Shown piece after piece: positions 1 through 6,145 of a stretch of DNA of 11,546 nt. The notes under the pieces are model-generated. The model was not told where the DNA came from. It did not search any database and saw nothing but the letters and a program-made list of their open reading frames with translations. Source of the DNA: Acidobacteriota bacterium (GTDB lineage: Bacteria > Acidobacteriota > Vicinamibacteria > Vicinamibacterales > SCN-69-37); the NCBI GenBank assembly GCA_021824055.1, contig JAKALV010000082.1, forward strand, positions 1 through 11,546, given 5' to 3'. Both the position numbers and the translations under genes were made by a program. Numbering within the stretch: position 1 is the stretch's first letter; each line of letters starts with the position of its first letter.

Positions 1-876
1 GCGCAGGCGCCGCGATGGCGGCACGATACGGCTTGGGCGCGGCGGCGCCGCGGGAGCTGCCGGTTGGGGAGCTGCCGCGCGGAGCACGGGCGCTGACGCC
101 GGCGCGGCGGGCTTGCCGGTCTGCGGCGCGGCGGGCTTCTCGGCGGTTCCGGCAGCCGGGTGGGCCGCGGTCTTCAACACGGGCGCCTTGGCCGCGGGGG
201 CCGCGGCCTTTGGCGCCGCGGGCGGGTGCACCTTCGGCACCGGTACTTCGGTGATGCGGGGCTTGAGCGGTGCCGTCGACGGGCGCGTGTGTTCCACGCG
301 CAGCCCGCCGGGGCGCTGCTGGTGCGCGGCCGACGCTTTTGCCTCTGCCACGGGCGCGGGCGGCGGCTCGGGTTCGGGCGCGCGCTCGGGCTCCGGCTCT
401 GGCTCACGGACCGGCTCGGGCTCGGCGGCTGGCGCGGCGGCTTCGACGACCGGCGCTTCAACCTCCGGTTCATGCGCGACGTCGGCGTCCGCGTGGGCTT
501 CGTGGGCGTCGTGCGCCTCGGCCTCGTGCGGCTCGAGTTCCTCGGCGCCGTGCTCGACCGCGGGCTTGATGGTCTTGATCAGGCGGGGCCGGAGCACCGG
601 GGCCGCGGGCTTCGGGGGTTCCGGCGCTTTCGCGCCGCCCTTGCCGGCGGTCTTCTTGCCGGGCGTGGGCTTCTCCTCGAACATGTGGGCGGGCGGCGGC
701 AACTGGATCTTGCGCGCCCGCGCCTGCTTTTCGACGAATTGCCGGGCCACGATCTCCTCGACGGAGCTCGACGCGCTCTTGACCTCGATGCCGGTCTCCT
801 TTTTGAGGAGCGCCATGGCATCCTGGCTCGAGAGGCCCAGCAGTTCAGCGACTTTGTAAATACGGACAGTGGCCAA
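1..876 (-). CDS. infB: Translation initiation factor IF-2, N-terminal part (runs off the left edge)
   Basis: IF2 is the GTPase that places initiator fMet-tRNA on the 30S subunit and promotes subunit joining. Only the first 292 codons are in view. Seen: an IF2_N domain at residues 1-55 (starts MATVRIYKVAELLGLSSQDA, then KSASSSVEEIVARQFVEK), followed by a long low-complexity linker rich in Ala, Pro, Glu and Lys (about 60-292, including EPEPVREPEPEPE). The G domain and C-terminal domains lie outside the window. Such variable charged linkers are usual between the IF2 N-domain and the GTPase. The start is a TTG: it is the only one giving the canonical IF2_N N-terminus, and an AGGAG lies 5 nt before it. 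It follows nusA with only 8 nt between nusA stop and infB start, so the two are almost surely co-transcribed and probably coupled. Identity is secure; the C-terminal extent is unknown. Confidence 0.95.
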   Translation of the reverse strand, partial: MATVRIYKVAELLGLSSQDAMALLKKETGIEVKSASSSVEEIVARQFVEKQARARKIQLPPPAHMFEEKPTPGKKTAGKGGAKAPEPPKPAAPVLRPRLIKTIKPAVEHGAEELEPHEAEAHDAHEAHADADVAHEPEVEAPVVEAAAPAAEPEPVREPEPEPERAPEPEPPPAPVAEAKASAAHQQRPGGLRVEHTRPSTAPLKPRITEVPVPKVHPPAAPKAAAPAAKAPVLKTAAHPAAGTAEKPAAPQTGKPAAPASAPVLRAAAPQPAAPAAPPRPSRIVPPSRRLR

Positions 877-886
877 ATCGACTCCT
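877..886 (-). promoter_or_regulatory. Ribosome-binding site of infB overlapping the nusA stop codon
   Basis: AGGAG at 886-882, 5 nt before the TTG at 876. The nusA stop codon TAG (887-885) overlaps the first bases of this Shine-Dalgarno, so a ribosome ending nusA covers the infB start site. This fixes the unusual TTG start and suggests translational coupling (inference). Confidence 0.75.
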
Positions 887-2168
887 ACGCGCCCTGCACT
901 GCTGCGGCTGCCGCGAGTACCGCGTCAACCGTTTCCTGATCGAACCCCTCGATGGCCTTGAGCGCATCCGCTCCGGCTTCGAGGATCTGGCTGGCCGAGG
1001 TGTAGCCGGCGTGCTTGAGCGCGGTCACCACCTCGTCATGAATGTCGGGCAGGGTCAGCGCCGCGGCTTCTTCCACCGCGCCGCCGACGAAGTCCAGGCC
1101 CTCGAGCTGCGCTTCCACTTCCTTGCGCTTCTCTTCGTCGCTCTTGATGTCGATCTTCCATCCGGTCAGCTTGGCCGCGAGCCGCACGTTCTGGCCCTTC
1201 TTGCCGATGGCGAGCGACAACTGGCGGTCTTCGACCATCACTTCCATCACGTGCTCGGCTTCGTCGACGATGGTGACGCGCTGCACCTTGGCGGGCGAGA
1301 GCGCCTTGGTCACGTAGGTGACGGGATCTTCGGACCATTCGACGATGTCGATCTTCTCGCCGCGCAGTTCGCGGATGATGGCCTGCACGCGGGTGCCGCG
1401 CATGCCGACGCACGCGCCGACCGGATCGATGTCGCGATCGCGCGACGTGACGGCGACCTTCGCCCGGTCGCCCGCTTCGCGCACCGCGCCGCGGATCTGC
1501 ACGCTGCCGTCGTAGATCTCGGGAACTTCCTGTTCGAACAGCTTCACGAGCAAGGCCGGATCGGTGCGCGACAGGATGACCTGCGGCCCCTTGGCGTTCT
1601 TGCTGACGCCCTTGATCACGGCGCGCACGCGGTCGCCGATCGCGTAGTTCTCCGCGCGCGACTGCTCGCGGCGCGGGATCTGCGCTTCGACGCGGCCGAT
1701 TTCCACGATGATGTCGCCGCTCTCAAACCGCTTCACGAGGCAGTTGACGACCTCGCCGACGCGCTCGCTGAACTCGCCGTGGATCTTCTCGCGCTCGGCC
1801 TCACGCACGCGCTGGGCGATGACCTGCTTGGCGGTCTGCGCCGCGATGCGGCCGAGCTTGTCGGTTTCCTTGGGGAACTCGATTTCCATGCCGGCTTCGG
1901 CTTCTTCGCCGTACAGCTGCTGGGCTTCGCTGAGGGAAATCTGCTTGGCCGGCTCGGTGACGTCCGCGTCGGCGGCGATCTGCTTGACGGCGTAGAGCTC
2001 GACCAGGCCGGTTTCCGTGTTGAAGCGGGTGCGCATGTCTTCTTCGGTCTTGAAGACCTTGCGCGCGGCGGCGAGGTACGCGTCCTCGATTGCGCCAATC
2101 ACGATGGACGGGTCGATGCCCTTATCCTTCGCCACGACGTCGATCATCTGCTGCAATTCGGTAGCCAT
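885..2168 (-). CDS. nusA: Transcription termination/antitermination factor NusA
   Basis: NusA binds RNA polymerase and nascent RNA, promotes pausing and hairpin-dependent termination, and takes part in antitermination complexes. The 427-residue product shows the family layout: N-terminal polymerase-binding domain (1-130), S1 domain (about 135-200, GEVVNCLVKRFESGDIIVEIG), KH1 (about 225-300, with GACVGMRGTRVQAI) and KH2 (about 300-345, with LSLAIGKKGQNVRLAAK). A tail of about 80 residues ends in one helix-hairpin-helix-like segment (KAIEGFDQETVDAVL, 404-418). It is shorter than E. coli NusA (495), which carries two C-terminal acidic repeats. I chose ATG at 2168 (MATELQQMID); the open frame continues upstream to 2222, but that part translates an intergenic repeat and lacks family similarity. 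Only a weak AAAGG lies 12 nt upstream. It sits 236 nt after rimP and 8 nt before infB. Confidence 0.96.
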   Translation of the reverse strand: MATELQQMIDVVAKDKGIDPSIVIGAIEDAYLAAARKVFKTEEDMRTRFNTETGLVELYAVKQIAADADVTEPAKQISLSEAQQLYGEEAEAGMEIEFPKETDKLGRIAAQTAKQVIAQRVREAEREKIHGEFSERVGEVVNCLVKRFESGDIIVEIGRVEAQIPRREQSRAENYAIGDRVRAVIKGVSKNAKGPQVILSRTDPALLVKLFEQEVPEIYDGSVQIRGAVREAGDRAKVAVTSRDRDIDPVGACVGMRGTRVQAIIRELRGEKIDIVEWSEDPVTYVTKALSPAKVQRVTIVDEAEHVMEVMVEDRQLSLAIGKKGQNVRLAAKLTGWKIDIKSDEEKRKEVEAQLEGLDFVGGAVEEAAALTLPDIHDEVVTALKHAGYTSASQILEAGADALKAIEGFDQETVDAVLAAAAAVQGA

Positions 2169-2190
2169 AAGTTGTCTAAACCTTTGTAAA

Positions 2191-2400
2191 GGCAGAAGGC
2201 AAAAGGCAGAAGGCAGAAACAAGCGGGGAAAGTCAGAAACCGTTCCACGGTTGCTGCTTACTGCGATCTCGTCGTTTCGGCCCTCTCCCTTTCCATCTTG
2301 TTTCTAATCTTGTTTCCGCTCTTGTTTCCGCTCTTGCTTCTACCTTCGTTGCAAACTTTGTTTCTCGCTTGTTTCTGCCTTTTGCCTTCTGCCTTCTGCC
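2191..2400. repeat. Inverted repeat with 35-bp arms in the rimP-nusA gap
   Basis: The 236-bp gap between rimP and nusA (2169-2404) is flanked by two complementary arms, 2191-2225 and 2366-2400. Each arm is made of 7-bp units GGCAGAA or GGCAAAA, ending in GGCAGAAACAAGCG. They match at 33 of 35 positions; the two differences come from the second and third units being swapped. The 140-nt interior holds a 12-bp tandem array and a small hairpin, AACCGT-TCC-ACGGTT, at 2238-2252. No reading frame of interest is present. The arms would bring the rimP 3' end and the nusA 5' region together in the transcript. Origin unknown; the unit style resembles interspersed intergenic repeats rather than an insertion sequence. 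Confidence 0.85.
2296..2343. repeat. 12-bp tandem repeat, four copies
   Basis: Four consecutive 12-bp units, TCTTGTTTCTAA, TCTTGTTTCCGC, TCTTGTTTCCGC and TCTTGCTTCTAC. Looser copies follow (TTTGTTTCTCG, CTTGTTTCTGCC) and run into the right arm of the surrounding inverted repeat. The plus strand is pyrimidine-rich; the nusA leader RNA would be purine-rich (GGAAACAAGA). There is no spacer structure, so this is not a CRISPR array. Confidence 0.8.
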
Positions 2401-2404
2401 TTAA

Positions 2405-2935
2405 CTAAAACTCAACGTCCAGTCTCGCTCGTGAGATAGCGGCAAGCGGTACCCGATGCAGCCGCTTGCCCTCAGCGAGCAGAACGACGTCTCCGTCCAT
2501 CCCCGACAGCCTCCCGGCAAACGCCGACTGCCCGTTCACCGGTTCGCGCGTCACCACTTTCGCCAGTCGGCCTTCGAAGCGCCGGAAGTCCTCGTCGCCG
2601 CGGTCGAGCCGGAGCGGACGGTCGAGGCCCGGTGACGACACCTCGAGCGTGTACTTGTTGCCGAGCACCCCGCCGAACGCTTCGTCTTCCACATCCAGCA
2701 GCGCGCTCAGATCGCGGCTCACGCGCGAACAGTCGTCGATGCCGACCCCGGCCGTTTCCATCGCGGCCCGGCTGGCGGCGTCTCCGGCCGGCACCCGGTC
2801 GAGCATCACCCGGAGGACCCAGCCCGTGGATTCGCGGCGGAACTGCAGGTCGAAGATCTCCAGGCCGTAACTCGCCGCAATACGGCCGGCGGCGGCGCGA
2901 AGGTCGTCGAGAGCGGCATCGCGAACGGAGGTCAA
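2405..2935 (-). CDS. rimP: Ribosome maturation factor RimP
   Basis: RimP is a cytoplasmic assembly factor for the 30S subunit and is known to act in the S12-containing region. The predicted 176-residue protein has the alpha-beta N-domain (about 5-110) with the family signature YTLEVSSPGLDRPL at 95-108, and an Sm-like C-terminal beta domain (about 115-176, KVVTREPVNG...GDVVLLAEGK). Length is normal for the family. The start is a choice: a GTG at 2965 opens the frame earlier but lies inside the stem of an intrinsic terminator, and its residues (PTFFVLGAC) are unlike RimP. The TTG at 2935 follows AGGGG by 5 nt and gives a plausible N-terminus, MTSVRDAALDDL. It lies 70 nt after rimO and heads the rimP-nusA-infB set. 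Identity is firm; the exact start is likely but not proven. Confidence 0.94.
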   Translation of the reverse strand: MTSVRDAALDDLRAAAGRIAASYGLEIFDLQFRRESTGWVLRVMLDRVPAGDAASRAAMETAGVGIDDCSRVSRDLSALLDVEDEAFGGVLGNKYTLEVSSPGLDRPLRLDRGDEDFRRFEGRLAKVVTREPVNGQSAFAGRLSGMDGDVVLLAEGKRLHRVPLAAISRARLDVEF

Positions 2936-2945
2936 GCAGGCCCCT
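2936..2945 (-). promoter_or_regulatory. Ribosome-binding site deciding the rimP TTG start
   Basis: AGGGG at 2945-2941 with a 5-nt spacer before TTG at 2935, the same spacing as at the infB TTG start. It begins only 5 nt after the U-tract run of the terminator at 2951-2975, so terminator and ribosome-binding site are nearly contiguous. Confidence 0.6.
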
Positions 2946-2950
2946 AAAAC

Positions 2951-2975
2951 AAAAAAAGTGGGCACGGGCCCACTT
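2951..2975 (-). terminator. Intrinsic terminator between rimO and rimP (possible attenuator)
   Basis: On the minus strand, an 8-bp perfect stem AAGTGGGC / GCCCACTT (2975-2968 with 2963-2956) closes a 4-nt loop, CCGT. A run of seven T follows (2957-2951, two of them in the stem), then G and TTTT. This is a textbook rho-independent terminator. It lies 30 nt after the rimO stop and ends about 20 nt before the rimP start codon, leaving no space for a separate rimP promoter downstream of it. It may therefore be a conditional terminator within the rimP-nusA-infB leader as well as the rimO terminator. A smaller hairpin, AGTCCT-TG-AGGACT (2994-3007), overlaps the rimO stop codon. Confidence 0.85.
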
Positions 2976-3005
2976 ACAAGATCCTTCCCGCTAAGTCCTT
3001 GAGGA

Positions 3006-4409
3006 CTATATCACTACGGACGGCACCAGCGCCGCAATGAGGTCGTAGTCCTTGGCCCCGGTGACCCTGGCGGAGACGATCTGGCCGGGCCGGACCTCAT
3101 CCGGGTCGCACTCGGACAGGTAGACCAGGGGGTCGATATCGGGCGCCTGACCCTCGAGGCGGCCCTGCAGGACCAGGGGCATGTCGGGGGACGGGCCGTC
3201 CACCATGACCCGGACGGTCTGCCCCTTTCGGGCTTTCTGCCGCTTGGCCACGATGGTCTTCTGGAGCGCCATCAGGGCGCCCCGCCGCTTTGCCTTCACG
3301 GCCGCCGGGACGTTGTCTTCCATCGCGAACGCCCGGGTGCCTTCCTCGTGAGAGTAGGTGAACACCCCCACGTGGTCGAAGTTGGTCTCGCGAACGAAGG
3401 CGCAGAGCTCCTCGAAGTCGGCGTCGGTTTCACCCGGGAAGCCCACGATGAAGGTGGTGCGCAGGGTGACGTTGGGCACCTTGGATCGGATGCGGGCCAG
3501 CAGCTTGTCGTAGCCCTCGCGATTCCCGGGCCGGCGCATGCGGCGCAGGATGTCGGCCGACGCGTGCTGCAGCGGCAGGTCCACGTACTTGCAGACCTTG
3601 TCGCACTCGGCCATCGCATCCAGCACATCGTCGGTGATCGTGGTCGGGTAGAGGTAGAGCATGCGGATCCACTCGATGCCCGCGACGTCGTTCAGGCGGC
3701 GGAGCAGCGAGGCCAGCGCGCCCTTCTTCTTTTTGTCGATGCCGAAGAAACTCGAGTCCTGCGAGATCAGCAGCAGTTCGCGCACGCCTTGCGCCGCCAG
3801 TTGCTCAGCTTCGCGGACGATGGAGTCTTCGTCGCGGCTGCGGTACTCACCGCGGAGCGTCGGGATGATGCAGAACGCGCAGGTGTAATCGCAGCCTTCG
3901 GCGATCTTGACGTAGGCGTAATGCGACGGCGTGGTCAGCACGCGCGGGGTCTCGGCGCCGTACAGATAGGTAATGCCAGAACCTGGGTGGGGCGTGGGGT
4001 TCGTGGGGTTCGTGGGCCCGCCGCCTACGTCTGCCCGCGACCGGTACAACCGCATCGGCGAGTGGGTGCCGTTGATGGCGTTGACGATCTCGGGCACTTC
4101 GCCCGTGCCGAGGCACGCGTCGATCTCGGGAATCTCCGCCTTCAGCTGATCGCGGTACCGTTCGGCGAGGCACCCGGTGACGATCAGCTTCTTCGCCTTG
4201 CCGTCGCGCTTGAGCTGGGCCATTTCGAGAATGGCGTCGACGGATTCTTCTTTGGCGTTGTCGATGAACGCGCAGGTGTTGACCACGATGATGTCGGCAT
4301 CGCCGGCGTCCGCCGTGATCGTGTGGCCGGCCTCGCGGGCCATGCCGAGCATGACCTCGCCGTCGACGAGGTTCTTCGGGCACCCGAGAGAGACAAAACC
4401 AATCTTCAT
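3006..4409 (-). CDS. rimO: Ribosomal protein S12 methylthiotransferase RimO
   Basis: RimO is a radical-SAM enzyme with two [4Fe-4S] clusters that adds a methylthio group to a conserved aspartate of S12. The 467-residue product shows the UPF0004 domain with three cluster cysteines C10 (SLGCPKNLVDGEVMLG, the RimO-type form), C46 (VNTCAF) and C80 (VTGCLAERY). The radical-SAM motif CDYTCAFC follows at C173, C177 and C180, and a C-terminal TRAM domain spans about 395-465. I took ATG at 4409 (MKIGFVSLGC). An upstream GTG at 4442 would add 11 residues encoded by the repeat DNA and is rejected. No strong Shine-Dalgarno is visible. Odd point: residues 129-146 between the two domains are a Gly/Pro/Asn-rich stretch (PTNPTNPTPHPGSG) encoded by a tandem repeat. 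It sits 106 nt after asnS and 70 nt before rimP; all catalytic cysteines are intact. Confidence 0.96.
   Translation of the reverse strand: MKIGFVSLGCPKNLVDGEVMLGMAREAGHTITADAGDADIIVVNTCAFIDNAKEESVDAILEMAQLKRDGKAKKLIVTGCLAERYRDQLKAEIPEIDACLGTGEVPEIVNAINGTHSPMRLYRSRADVGGGPTNPTNPTPHPGSGITYLYGAETPRVLTTPSHYAYVKIAEGCDYTCAFCIIPTLRGEYRSRDEDSIVREAEQLAAQGVRELLLISQDSSFFGIDKKKKGALASLLRRLNDVAGIEWIRMLYLYPTTITDDVLDAMAECDKVCKYVDLPLQHASADILRRMRRPGNREGYDKLLARIRSKVPNVTLRTTFIVGFPGETDADFEELCAFVRETNFDHVGVFTYSHEEGTRAFAMEDNVPAAVKAKRRGALMALQKTIVAKRQKARKGQTVRVMVDGPSPDMPLVLQGRLEGQAPDIDPLVYLSECDPDEVRPGQIVSARVTGAKDYDLIAALVPSVVI
3993..4016. repeat. 9-bp tandem repeat inside rimO
   Basis: Two full copies of CGTGGGGTT plus a partial CGTGGG (plus strand), with a related GTGGGG just before. 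On the coding strand it reads as Thr-Asn-Pro repeats and keeps the frame. It falls in the linker between the N-terminal and radical-SAM domains, where length variation should be tolerated. Confidence 0.8.
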
Positions 4410-4422
4410 AGAAAGAGCTTCA

Positions 4423-4510
4423 CCACGGAGACACGGAGACACGGAGGAGATCTCCTGATCTTACCTTCTTAAGGTCAAGAGCCCGCCTCCAAGTCTCCGG
4501 GCCTCCGTGG
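4423..4510. repeat. Inverted repeat filling the asnS-rimO gap
   Basis: Arms 4423-4446 and 4487-4510 match at 20 of 24 positions. The left arm is CCACGGAG followed by two 8-bp units of the ACACGGAG type. The interior contains the perfect palindrome AGGAGATCTCCT (4445-4456) and a hairpin ACCTT-CTT-AAGGT (4463-4475). The element occupies nearly all of the 106-bp gap and ends 5 bp from the asnS stop codon. In RNA it could form a stable hairpin protecting or ending the asnS message, but there is no U-run typical of an intrinsic terminator. Confidence 0.8.
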
Positions 4511-4515
4511 TTGGT

Positions 4516-5808
4516 TTACGGGGTGAGGCGGTAGAGCATGCGCGGGTAGGGAATCGCCTCCCGCAGATGCTCCAATCCGCAGATCCACGACACCACGCGC
4601 TCGATGCCCATGCCGAAGCCGCCGTGGGGGACGCTGCCGAAGCGGCGCAGGTCCAGGTACCACTCGAACGCCTCGCGCGGGAGCTTGTGTTCCTCGATGC
4701 GCTTGAGGAGCAGGTCGTAGTCTTCGAGGCGCTGGCCGCCGCCGATGATCTCGCCGTAGCCTTCCGGCGCGAGCACGTCGACCGACTCGGACACTTCGGG
4801 CCGCCCGTCCTTGGGCTTGAAGTAGAACGCCTTGATTTCCGAGGGATAGCCGGTGACGCAGACCGGGCCGTTGAAGTGCTCGGACAGCGCCGTCTCGTCC
4901 GGGCTGCCGAAGTCGCCGCCCCACGTGAACGGCAGGCCCTTGTCGGCGAGGATCTTCACGGCCTCGTCGTAGGTAATGCGGGCGAAGGGCGTCTTCACGG
5001 CAGCCAGCTTCGTTGTGTCGCGCTCGAGCACGGCGAGCTCCCGCTGCCGCGTGTCGAGCACGCGCGCGATGACCGACACCACGAGGCCCTGCGCGAGTTC
5101 GATCACGTCGTTGAGATCCGCGTAGGCCACTTCCGGTTCGACCATCCAGAACTCGGTGAGATGGCGGCGTGTCTTGGACTTTTCCGCGCGGAACGTCGGG
5201 CCGAAGCAATACGTGCGGCCGAGCGCCATGGCGTTCGCTTCGTTGTACAGCTGGCCGCTCTGCGTCAGGTACGCCGTGTTCTCTTCAAAGTACTGAACGG
5301 GAAACAGCGTGGTGGTGCCTTCGCACGCGGCCGGCGTGAAGACGGGCGCGTCCGCGAGGATGAACCCGCGGCTGTTGAAGTAGTCGCGCACGGCGTCGAT
5401 CACTTCGTGGCGCACGCGCAGGATCGACTGCTGCCGCTGCGACCGGATCCACAGATGGCGGCGGTCCATCAGAAAATCGACGCCGTGTTCCTTGGGAGTG
5501 ATGGGGAAGTCGTGCGACTCGCTGACCACCTCGAGGCCGGTGGCCTCGAGTTCAAATCCCGTCTTCGATCGCGCGTCCGCCTTGACGAGGCCATGGACGA
5601 TCACGGCGCTTTCCTGCGAGAGGTGGTCGGCGGTCGTGAAGACCTCATCGCCGACCGCGGCCTTCGACATCACGGCCTGAATGAATCCGGACCCGTCGCG
5701 GATCTGGAGGAAGTGCAGCTTGCCGCTCGACCGCCGGTTGTACAGCCAGCCTTTGATCGTGACGGCCTGGCCATCGTATTTCGCGATGTCCTCGATGTAG
5801 ACGCGCAT
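4516..5808 (-). CDS. asnS: Asparaginyl-tRNA synthetase
   Basis: Class IIb aminoacyl-tRNA synthetase, 430 residues, charging tRNA-Asn with asparagine in the cytosol. Seen: N-terminal OB-fold anticodon-binding domain (about 1-100, VTIKGWLYNRRSSGKLHFLQIRDG), then the catalytic domain with motif 2 at 202-226 (FGPTFRAEKSKTRRHLTEFW, then MVEPE). EIIGGGQR lies at 353-360, and motif 3 at 396-404 (GGFGMGIERVV). The HLTEFWMVEPE form and the SGQLYNE segment favour AsnRS over AspRS. A dedicated AsnRS means the cell need not depend only on tRNA-dependent amidation for Asn-tRNA. The ATG at 5808 has no Shine-Dalgarno. Instead TAGACT stands at -12 to -7, the position of a -10 box for a leaderless message, inside a 7-bp inverted repeat. 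It is isolated from its neighbours by repeat-filled gaps of 337 and 106 bp. Confidence 0.95.
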   Translation of the reverse strand: MRVYIEDIAKYDGQAVTIKGWLYNRRSSGKLHFLQIRDGSGFIQAVMSKAAVGDEVFTTADHLSQESAVIVHGLVKADARSKTGFELEATGLEVVSESHDFPITPKEHGVDFLMDRRHLWIRSQRQQSILRVRHEVIDAVRDYFNSRGFILADAPVFTPAACEGTTTLFPVQYFEENTAYLTQSGQLYNEANAMALGRTYCFGPTFRAEKSKTRRHLTEFWMVEPEVAYADLNDVIELAQGLVVSVIARVLDTRQRELAVLERDTTKLAAVKTPFARITYDEAVKILADKGLPFTWGGDFGSPDETALSEHFNGPVCVTGYPSEIKAFYFKPKDGRPEVSESVDVLAPEGYGEIIGGGQRLEDYDLLLKRIEEHKLPREAFEWYLDLRRFGSVPHGGFGMGIERVVSWICGLEHLREAIPYPRMLYRLTP

Positions 5809-5832
5809 CCGATAAGTCTAGCTGGTTATCGG
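5809..5832. repeat. Perfect 7-bp inverted repeat abutting the asnS start codon
   Basis: CCGATAA (5809-5815) and TTATCGG (5826-5832) are separated by 10 bp and directly touch the asnS ATG. On the minus strand the spacer and second arm contain TAGACT at -12 to -7 from the ATG. It could be an operator over a leaderless promoter or an RNA hairpin at the initiation site; the sequence alone cannot decide. Confidence 0.5.
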
Positions 5833-5872
5833 TCGGCTGAGATGCCGGCCACGGTGAGCGGACCACAGGCGG

Positions 5873-6129
5873 CTCACGCGGAGACGCGGAGACGCGGAGT
5901 GGCGGCGGCCTGCGGGCCTGGTGGCCCGGCTTCGCCCGGCCCAGCGACGAACGAGACGGAGAGAAGACAAGAGCGCCACGTGCATCCAAGGCGCTCTTGT
6001 TTTCTCTCCGTCTCGTTCGTCGCCGGCCGCCAAGGCGGCCGCCAGGCCCTCAGGTTGTGCGTGCCTTCATGTTCTTTGTGATCGTCATGGTTGAGGGCTT
6101 CCCTCCGCGCCTCCGCGGCTCCGCGCGAG
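5873..6129. repeat. Large nested inverted-repeat element in the AmgK-like gene/asnS gap
   Basis: This fills most of the 337-bp gap 5809-6145. Outer arms 5873-5898 and 6104-6129 match at 23 of 26; they consist of 8-bp CGCGGAG-type units, and the three mismatches fall at the same unit position, 8 bp apart. Inside, arms 5909-5977 and 5990-6054 are complementary with small bulges in a G/C-rich part. The innermost 34 bp (5944-5977 with 5990-6023) match at 33 of 34 around a 12-nt loop. A further hairpin, GGCCGCC-AA-GGCGGCC, lies at about 6025-6040. About 50 bp at 6055-6103 (GTGCCTTCATGTTCTTTGTG region) are unpaired and look like another decayed repeat. No gene is seen. It resembles a non-autonomous, MITE- or REP-like element, but no transposase or clear target duplication is visible. 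Confidence 0.8.
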
Positions 6130-6145
6130 GTTCTGAGTGCCGGTC

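Noticed and set aside
1..876. Ala/Pro-rich surface or TonB-like protein
   Set aside because: The low-complexity stretch follows a clear IF2_N domain and stands after nusA, so it is the IF2 linker.
1011..2189. Long plus-strand open frame (392 codons) opposite nusA
   Set aside because: It lies wholly antisense to a clearly conserved nusA; its product is Leu/Ala/His/Asp-rich with no recognisable motif, as expected from the complement of G+C-rich codons.
2169..2222. Upstream extension of nusA
   Set aside because: The added residues are encoded by the GGCAGAA repeat arm, and NusA similarity starts exactly at the ATG at 2168.
2296..2343. CRISPR array
   Set aside because: 12-bp units follow each other without spacers, and no cas gene is present.
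2936..2965. GTG at 2965 as rimP start
   Set aside because: It is inside the stem of an intrinsic terminator, has no ribosome-binding site, and adds residues unlike RimP; TTG at 2935 has AGGGG at good spacing.
4410..4442. Upstream GTG start of rimO
   Set aside because: The 11 extra residues translate the CACGGAGA repeat; the UPF0004 domain begins at the ATG at 4409.
4507..6081. 524-codon plus-strand open frame opposite asnS
   Set aside because: Antisense to a complete AsnRS gene and ends in repeat DNA; composition is that of a shadow frame.
5873..6129. Insertion sequence with transposase
   Set aside because: No transposase-like frame or target duplication is visible; only inverted-repeat DNA is present.
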